From: DASVTU01 sp036387415 | GTDB lineage: Bacteria > Acidobacteriota > Blastocatellia > Pyrinomonadales > Pyrinomonadaceae | NCBI GenBank assembly: GCA_036387415.1 | Contig: DASVTU010000039.1 | Span: 310,001-374,000 of the forward strand | Direction: 5' to 3' | Length of the DNA stretch: 64,000 bases | In this document: piece by piece, positions 59,733 through 64,000 of the stretch | Position numbering within the stretch: the first letter of the stretch is position 1 | How the letters are laid out: each line of letters starts with the position of its first letter | The notes under the pieces: generated by a model | Seen by the model: only the letters and a program-made list of their open reading frames with translations | What the model was told of the DNA's origin: nothing | The model's database searches: none | Translations under genes and position numbers: made by a program

Positions 59733-61076
59733 ATGCAAGGCATCACTTCCACACGTCTCGGCGACATCTACGTCCGGCGCGAGAGCGACATCATCAAGGT
59801 GCGCGACCGCGTGCGGCGGCTGGCGCGCGAGATGGGTTTTGATTCAACGACGCAAATCAAAATCACTACCGCCGTCTCTGAACTCACACGCAACATCTAC
59901 GAGTATGCGAAGGCGGGAGCGATTACGTTGGCCGTCGCCGAACGAAGCGAAACGAACGTCGGTCTGCAAGTGACGGCGCGCGACGACGGCCCCGGCATCG
60001 ACGATGCGCGCCTGCGTGCCATCATGCGCGGCAGCTATCGCTCGTCGTCCGGCCTCGGCGTCGGGCTGCTCGGCACGCGTCGCCTGATGGATGAATTCGA
60101 CATCGAAACCGCGCCGCAAGCAGGCACGCGCGTGACTGTGATTAAGTGGTTGCCCGCTGCTGAAGCCGCGCCTGTCCGCGAGCGTATCGCCGAACTCCGA
60201 CAGCATCTCGGCGCGGATGCCGACGATTCGGCCGTCGAAGAACTCAAGCGGCAGAACAAGGAACTCGTCCGCGTGCTCGACGAACTCGAAGAGAAACGCG
60301 CTGAACTCGAAACGCTCAACCGTGAACTCAATCGCAGCAACCAAGAACTCAACGAAGCCAACGCCAAGCTCCGCGAGTTGTCTTCCATGAAGGAAGAGTT
60401 TCTCGCACTGACGACGCACGACCTGCGTTCGCCTCTGACGGTGATTAGCGGCGTCATCAGTTTCTTCACGTCGGGACGCCTCGGCGAACTCTCCGCTGAA
60501 CAAAAGAACATGGTTTCGATGATGGAGCGCAACACGCAGAACCTCATCGAACTCGTCAACGACCTTCTCGACGCTTCCAAACTCGAATCCGGCACGATGC
60601 GTCTCGATTTCGCCTCGACCAATCTTCGCATCCTCGTCAACGAACTGCGCGAAACGATGGAACCCCTCGCCCGCGAGAAAGAGATAACGCTCGAAGACAT
60701 GCTGACCGACGATTTGCCGCCGCTCCACGCCGACCGCGCCAAACTCCGTCGCATCCTCGTCAATCTTCTCTCCAACGCATTGAAGTTTACGCCCAAAAGC
60801 GGGCGCGTACAGATAAGCGCCGAGCCGTTCAACGAACGGATGATACGCATCTCCATCGCGGACACGGGCGTCGGCATCGCGCCCGAAGACACCGCGCGCC
60901 TCTTTGACAAGTATGAACAGGCGCGCAGCCGCGCCACGCGTAGCGAAAAAGGCACCGGACTCGGACTCTACATCACGCGCCAACTCGTCGAACTCCACGG
61001 CGGCGAAATCTCCGTCGAATCAAAACTCGGACAAGGCTCGACCTTCTCTTTCACCATACCGATAGAAAAGAGATGA
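59733..61076 (+). CDS. Fusion of an RsbT-like ATPase with a sensor-type histidine kinase
   Basis: The 447-residue cytoplasmic protein starts with an RsbT-like domain (residues 1-140: ELTRNIYEYAKAG, DDGPGIDDARL, SGLGVGLLGTRRLMDEF). A long coiled coil follows (about 160-215, ELKRQNKELVRVLDELEEKR). Then comes a full histidine kinase: phosphoacceptor His in TTHDLRSPLTVIS, N box NLLSNALKFTPKSG, G1 ADTGVGIAPED and G2 GTGLGLYITRQL. No membrane segment and no response regulator gene beside it. It may link stressosome output to a two-component pathway (inference). The stop codon is in the left arm of the next repeat. Confidence 0.92.
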   Translation: MQGITSTRLGDIYVRRESDIIKVRDRVRRLAREMGFDSTTQIKITTAVSELTRNIYEYAKAGAITLAVAERSETNVGLQVTARDDGPGIDDARLRAIMRGSYRSSSGLGVGLLGTRRLMDEFDIETAPQAGTRVTVIKWLPAAEAAPVRERIAELRQHLGADADDSAVEELKRQNKELVRVLDELEEKRAELETLNRELNRSNQELNEANAKLRELSSMKEEFLALTTHDLRSPLTVISGVISFFTSGRLGELSAEQKNMVSMMERNTQNLIELVNDLLDASKLESGTMRLDFASTNLRILVNELRETMEPLAREKEITLEDMLTDDLPPLHADRAKLRRILVNLLSNALKFTPKSGRVQISAEPFNERMIRISIADTGVGIAPEDTARLFDKYEQARSRATRSEKGTGLGLYITRQLVELHGGEISVESKLGQGSTFSFTIPIEKR

Positions 61077-61246
61077 GGGCGAGGATGAGGGATGAAAGGA
61101 AAAGGGGCAAAGATTAAACGGCGAAACGGGGAACAGGGAAAAGCGTTGGCTGATTGTCTTTTTCCATTGACCCCTTTAACCATTGACCGTCTTCCCCTCT
61201 TGTTTTCATTTATCCTTCATGCCTCCGCCCTTATCCCTCATCCCTT
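61069..61246. repeat. Class H element nested in a class D-like pair (H4)
   Basis: Outer arms: AGATGAGGGCGAGGATGAGG (from 61071) and TCCCTCATCCCTT (to 61246). Inner arms: AAAGGGGCAAAGATTAAACG and CCCCTTTAACCATTGACCGT. The upstream stop codon and the base before the mpl ATG are both in the outer arms. Confidence 0.85.
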
Positions 61247-62674
61247 ATGAAGATGCATTATCACTTAATCGGAATTTGCGGAACGGCGATGGCGTCGCTG
61301 GCGGGAATGCTTCAGGCGCGCGGCCACAAGGTCACGGGGTCTGACCAAAACGTCTACCCGCCGATGTCCACCATGCTCGCGGAACTCGGCATCCCCGTCG
61401 CCGAAGGATACAAGCCCGAACATTTGCATCCGACGCCCGACTGCGTTGTCGTCGGCAACGCGCTCTCGCGTGGCAACGCGGAAATCGAAGAGACGCTGAA
61501 CCGCAAACTGCTCTATCGCTCGCAGGCCGAAGTGGTGAAGGAGGAATTCATACGCGGTCGCCGCTCGCTCGTCGTCGCTGGAACACACGGCAAGACGACC
61601 ACCACCAGCATCGCGACGTGGGTCATGGAACGCGGCGGACTCAATCCATCGTTTCTCGTCGGCGGCGTCGTGCAGAATTTCGGCGCGAGTTTTCGCGTCA
61701 CAGACTCCGAATATTTCATCATCGAAGGCGACGAATACGACACGGCCTATTTCGACAAGGGGCCGAAGTTCATGCACTACCTACCGGAGACGGCCATCGT
61801 CGGCAACATCGAATTCGACCACGCCGACATTTATCCGAATCTCGACGCCATCAAGCTCGCCTTTCGTCGCTTGATGAATCTCGTACCGAGCAATGGTCGT
61901 CTGATTGTGGGTTGGGATAGCGCGGTCGTGCGCGAAGTGGTCGAAGGGATGGGCGCGCACCTCCATACGCAACTGGAAACTTTCGGCACGGGCGAAGATT
62001 GCCGTTGGCAGGCGCGCGACATCGACTACGGCGCAGGCACCCTGACGCGTTTTCGCGTCTTCCGCGAAGGGCGCGAGTGGGGCACGTTCGAGATGCCGCT
62101 CATCGGCGACTTCAACGTCCGCAATTGCCTTGCGGTGATTGTCGCGGCGGACGCGTGGGGCGTCGAGCGCGCGGCCATCCGTGATGCGCTCGCCACTTTC
62201 CAGAGCGTGCGGCGACGCATGCAGGTGCGCGGCGAAGTGTCCGGTGTGACGGTTATCGACGATTTCGCACACCATCCGACCGCCGTCCGCGAAACGCTGC
62301 GCGCCCTGCGCGCGAAGTACGCAGACGGTCGTCTCGTCGCCGTCTTCGAGCCGCGTTCGGCCACTTCGCGTCTCGCCGTCTTCCAGAACGATTATGTGGA
62401 CGCGCTCGCCGAAGCCGATTACGTCGTCCTGTCGGATGTCTTCAACCGCGCACGCGGCAGCGGCGACGGCGGGCAACTCCTCGACACAAATCGACTCATC
62501 GAAGATGTGGCGGCGCGTGCGGGCAAACCTGCCCTCTGCCTCGACGGCGCGGACGAAATCGTCCGACACCTCGCGCCCGAACTGCGCTCCGGCGATGTCG
62601 TCGCCATCATGTCCAACGGCGGCTTCGGCGGCATCCACGAAAAACTGCTCGACGCGCTTCGCACAGAAGGTTAA
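61247..62674 (+). CDS. mpl: UDP-N-acetylmuramate:L-alanyl-gamma-D-glutamyl-meso-diaminopimelate ligase
   Basis: The 475-residue peptidoglycan-recycling enzyme joins the recovered tripeptide to UDP-MurNAc. HYHLIGICGTAMASLAGML is the UDP-binding start, VVAGTHGKTTTTSIATWV the P-loop, and IIEGDEYDTAYFDKGPKF together with DDFAHHPTAVRETLRAL are diagnostic for Mpl as opposed to MurC. The ATG directly abuts a pyrimidine-rich repeat arm, so no Shine-Dalgarno sequence is present. This indicates meso-diaminopimelate peptidoglycan and a Gram-negative wall. Confidence 0.95.
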   Translation: MKMHYHLIGICGTAMASLAGMLQARGHKVTGSDQNVYPPMSTMLAELGIPVAEGYKPEHLHPTPDCVVVGNALSRGNAEIEETLNRKLLYRSQAEVVKEEFIRGRRSLVVAGTHGKTTTTSIATWVMERGGLNPSFLVGGVVQNFGASFRVTDSEYFIIEGDEYDTAYFDKGPKFMHYLPETAIVGNIEFDHADIYPNLDAIKLAFRRLMNLVPSNGRLIVGWDSAVVREVVEGMGAHLHTQLETFGTGEDCRWQARDIDYGAGTLTRFRVFREGREWGTFEMPLIGDFNVRNCLAVIVAADAWGVERAAIRDALATFQSVRRRMQVRGEVSGVTVIDDFAHHPTAVRETLRALRAKYADGRLVAVFEPRSATSRLAVFQNDYVDALAEADYVVLSDVFNRARGSGDGGQLLDTNRLIEDVAARAGKPALCLDGADEIVRHLAPELRSGDVVAIMSNGGFGGIHEKLLDALRTEG

Positions 62675-62766
62675 ATGGGGAGAGGTTAAAGGGCGAAAGG
62701 GGTCAGAGTCTTATCATCTTCCCTTTGCCCTTTAGCCGTTTACCTTTTCCGCTCTCGCCTCTTGCC
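62671..62766. repeat. Class H inverted tandem-unit element (H5)
   Basis: GGGGAGAGGTTAAAGGGCGA on the left faces CCCTTTGCCCTTTAGCCGTT and TACCTTTTCCGCTCTCG on the right. Core: GTCTTATCATCTTCCC. The mpl stop codon (TTAA region) is at its left edge. Confidence 0.8.
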
Positions 62767-62858
62767 TTCACACTTAAAAGAAACATTTGTAACGCCTGTG
62801 AACAGGCGAAGGAGTAGAACAAAGGTCGGCTCACCGGAGTTGTTGGAAGGATTGTGTC

Positions 62859-63419
62859 TTGAGTAGAGAGTTTTCCATGTACAAGCATGCGCTCAAAATC
62901 GCCGCCGCGCGGGCGCAAGATTTGGGCGACATCCCGAATCTGTCACGACGGGATTTCGACGAGCGTCCGACCATCAAGTTTCGGACGCAGGTTCCGTGTC
63001 TCGAATACGTCAGCCTCTTGATTGAAAACGCGGTACTGCTCCGCACCAACCGCGCGGGCAGAGTCTACGCGGGCTTCGAGAAACTTTCGCGCATGGAACC
63101 CGTCATCGACCGTTACCTGCGAATCGGGGATGTCTCCGAGCGGCTCTACGTTTTCGGCGAGACGGACTGGAAACCACCACGCCATCCGAACATGCGACTG
63201 ATACCCGCCGCGCGCAACAGCGAACTCGCGCGCGAATGGTTCGTCATCGTCGATTCTCCGAGTCTGCGCGTCGCGCTCGTCGCCTACGACGAAGACGGCT
63301 TCGACGTGCCAGTCCTCGAACAGCGCACGTTTAGCTCCTTCAAGACGAGCGATGCCGCGCTCGTCGCACAACTCGCCGACGCCGCCGAAGGCATCATCGA
63401 TTCATCGCTCGCCGCCTGA
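62859..63419 (+). CDS. Stand-alone DICT-like sensory domain protein
   Basis: The 186-residue product opens with a helix (MYKHALKIAAARAQ), then LEYVSLLIENAVLLRTNRAG and RVYAGFEKLSRMEPVIDRYL, and ends with FVIVDSPSLRVALVAYDED, all positions typical of the DICT domain found with diguanylate cyclases and two-component proteins. Here it is alone. GGAAGG lies eight bases before the TTG start at 62859; an ATG at 62877 is an alternative. Located between mpl and pta; ligand and partner unknown. Confidence 0.7.
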   Translation: MSREFSMYKHALKIAAARAQDLGDIPNLSRRDFDERPTIKFRTQVPCLEYVSLLIENAVLLRTNRAGRVYAGFEKLSRMEPVIDRYLRIGDVSERLYVFGETDWKPPRHPNMRLIPAARNSELAREWFVIVDSPSLRVALVAYDEDGFDVPVLEQRTFSSFKTSDAALVAQLADAAEGIIDSSLAA

Positions 63420-63464
63420 ACACGAACAACCTACCCGCCATTGAATCCGTCACAAAACATGGCA

Positions 63465-63602
63465 CAGAGACGCAGAGCAAGGCAAAGGGGAACAGGCAAA
63501 AGTTAAGGAAGAAGATAGCGTGGGGTCTTCCTTCACTTTTGCTTTTTTACTTTTACTTTTTTCCTTGACCGTCTCCGTGCCTCTATGTCTCTGTAGCAAA
63601 AC
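63465..63602. repeat. Class G inverted tandem-unit element (G4)
   Basis: Left arm GGCACAGAGACGCAGAGCAA (from 63471), right arm CCGTGCCTCTATGTCTCTGT (to about 63596); inner GGCAAAAGTTAAGGAAG faces CTTCCTTCACTTTTGC. Core: GTGGGGTCTTCC. Confidence 0.85.
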
Positions 63603-63637
63603 TGTATTTTGATTAGTCGTCGTCGGAGCGCATCGGC

Positions 63638-63667
63638 TTGTCGTCTCGCCGCCGACTCGGTTAGACT
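63638..63667 (+). promoter_or_regulatory. Candidate promoter of pta
   Basis: TTGTCG (63638-63643), then 18 bases to TAGACT (63662-63667), the same -10 as at the exporter operon. Leader about 70 bases. Weak -35. Confidence 0.35.
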
Positions 63668-63741
63668 CCGAGCCGAAACACGATTCAAGTTAAACGCATC
63701 TTCATCAAACTGACCCTGCTTGCAAAACTGATTCTGCTTGT

Positions 63742-64000
63742 ATGAGCATTCTCGAACGCATACGCCAACGCGCCGCCGCCGACCCGCAACACATCGTTCT
63801 GCCCGAAGGCGAAGACCCGCGCACTGTCTCCGCCGCCGACATCGTTTCGCGCCAGCGCCTCGCGCGCATCACAGTACTCGGCGACGAGGAGAAGATTCGC
63901 GCTTCGGCACGCGAGGCGGGCGCGACATTAAGCGGCGTGGAAATCATCGACCACAAGCGTGCGGCGGAATTTGACAAGATGGCCGCGCTCTATCACGAAC
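63742..64000 (+). CDS. pta: Phosphate acetyltransferase, N-terminal part
   Basis: The 86 complete codons visible from the ATG at 63742 give MSILERIRQRAAADPQHIVL, then PEGEDPRTVSAADIV and ARITVLGDEEKIRASAREAG. This is the start of the Pta domain that interconverts acetyl-CoA and acetyl phosphate. The PEGEDPR sequence and the position near residue 20 match the short, single-domain form. The gene runs off the window end. Confidence 0.9.
   Translation, partial: MSILERIRQRAAADPQHIVLPEGEDPRTVSAADIVSRQRLARITVLGDEEKIRASAREAGATLSGVEIIDHKRAAEFDKMAALYHE

Noticed and set aside
2978..63602. CRISPR arrays
   Set aside because: The tandem arms are degenerate units of 6-12 bases without unique spacers of constant length, and no cas genes are present.
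1..64000. tRNA or rRNA genes
   Set aside because: No CCA-ended cloverleaf, T-loop GGTTCRA signature or rRNA-like sequence was noticed in the intergenic regions, though a computed scan was not possible.

Overview
The window is 64 kb of a GC-rich bacterial chromosome (impression only; not computed). It is given over mostly to synthesis and export of a cell-surface polysaccharide, followed by a partner-switching stress-signalling module and housekeeping genes. No rRNA, tRNA, CRISPR array or transposase was recognised. The gene repertoire (WecA, an ABC polysaccharide exporter, Wzc-type co-polymerase, an O-antigen-ligase-like protein, RmlABCD, Mpl, secreted beta-helix protein) suggests a Gram-negative organism. 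Acidobacteriota (Blastocatellia-like) is my best guess, from general resemblance only.

Layout. 1-22.9 kb, minus strand: start of a sugar-nucleotide epimerase cut by the window edge, O-antigen ligase-like protein, TPR lipid/sugar-linked protein, a WecA::CapD-N fusion, an AT-rich restriction-modification pair, a UXS/GalE-type epimerase, glycosyltransferases, RmlC-like cupin, RmlA, asparagine synthase, two tandem GT-C-like membrane paralogues with a small membrane protein between them, an acetyltransferase and four more glycosyltransferases. 23-32 kb, mixed strands: CDP-tyvelose/paratose epimerase-like gene, GDP-fucose genes fcl and gmd in divergent orientation, a DegT aminotransferase, a Wzc-type tyrosine autokinase, and rmlD-rmlB. 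32.8-50.8 kb, plus strand: secreted beta-helix protein with a structured leader, Wzm/Wzt ABC exporter, methyltransferases, acetyltransferase, aminopeptidase, beta-propeller protein, DegT aminotransferase, canonical rmlC, a second gmd and several glycosyltransferases. 50.9-56.2 kb: methyltransferase, HerA-like ATPase, secreted GH172 (DUF2961) protein, small membrane protein, and a periplasmic protein behind a leader with mutually exclusive hairpins and a terminator. 56.5-61.1 kb: rsbR-rsbS-rsbT followed by an RsbT::PP2C fusion and an RsbT::histidine-kinase fusion. 61.2-64 kb: mpl, a DICT-domain protein and the start of pta.

How the genes work together. RmlA/B/C/D give dTDP-L-rhamnose; Gmd/Fcl give GDP-L-fucose; Gmd plus a DegT enzyme and a NeuD/PglD-type acetyltransferase could give an N-acylated amino sugar. 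WecA would start the chain on undecaprenyl phosphate, about ten glycosyltransferases would extend it, and Wzm/Wzt would export it, with Wzt-C and the neighbouring methyltransferases possibly handling a terminal cap.

The most unusual feature is a family of about twenty intergenic elements. Each has two long arms made of degenerate 6-12 base tandem units, the right arm being the imperfect reverse complement of the left, around a short core. The unit sequence differs between classes, but architecture and some core sequences recur, and several genes start, stop or are extended inside the arms.
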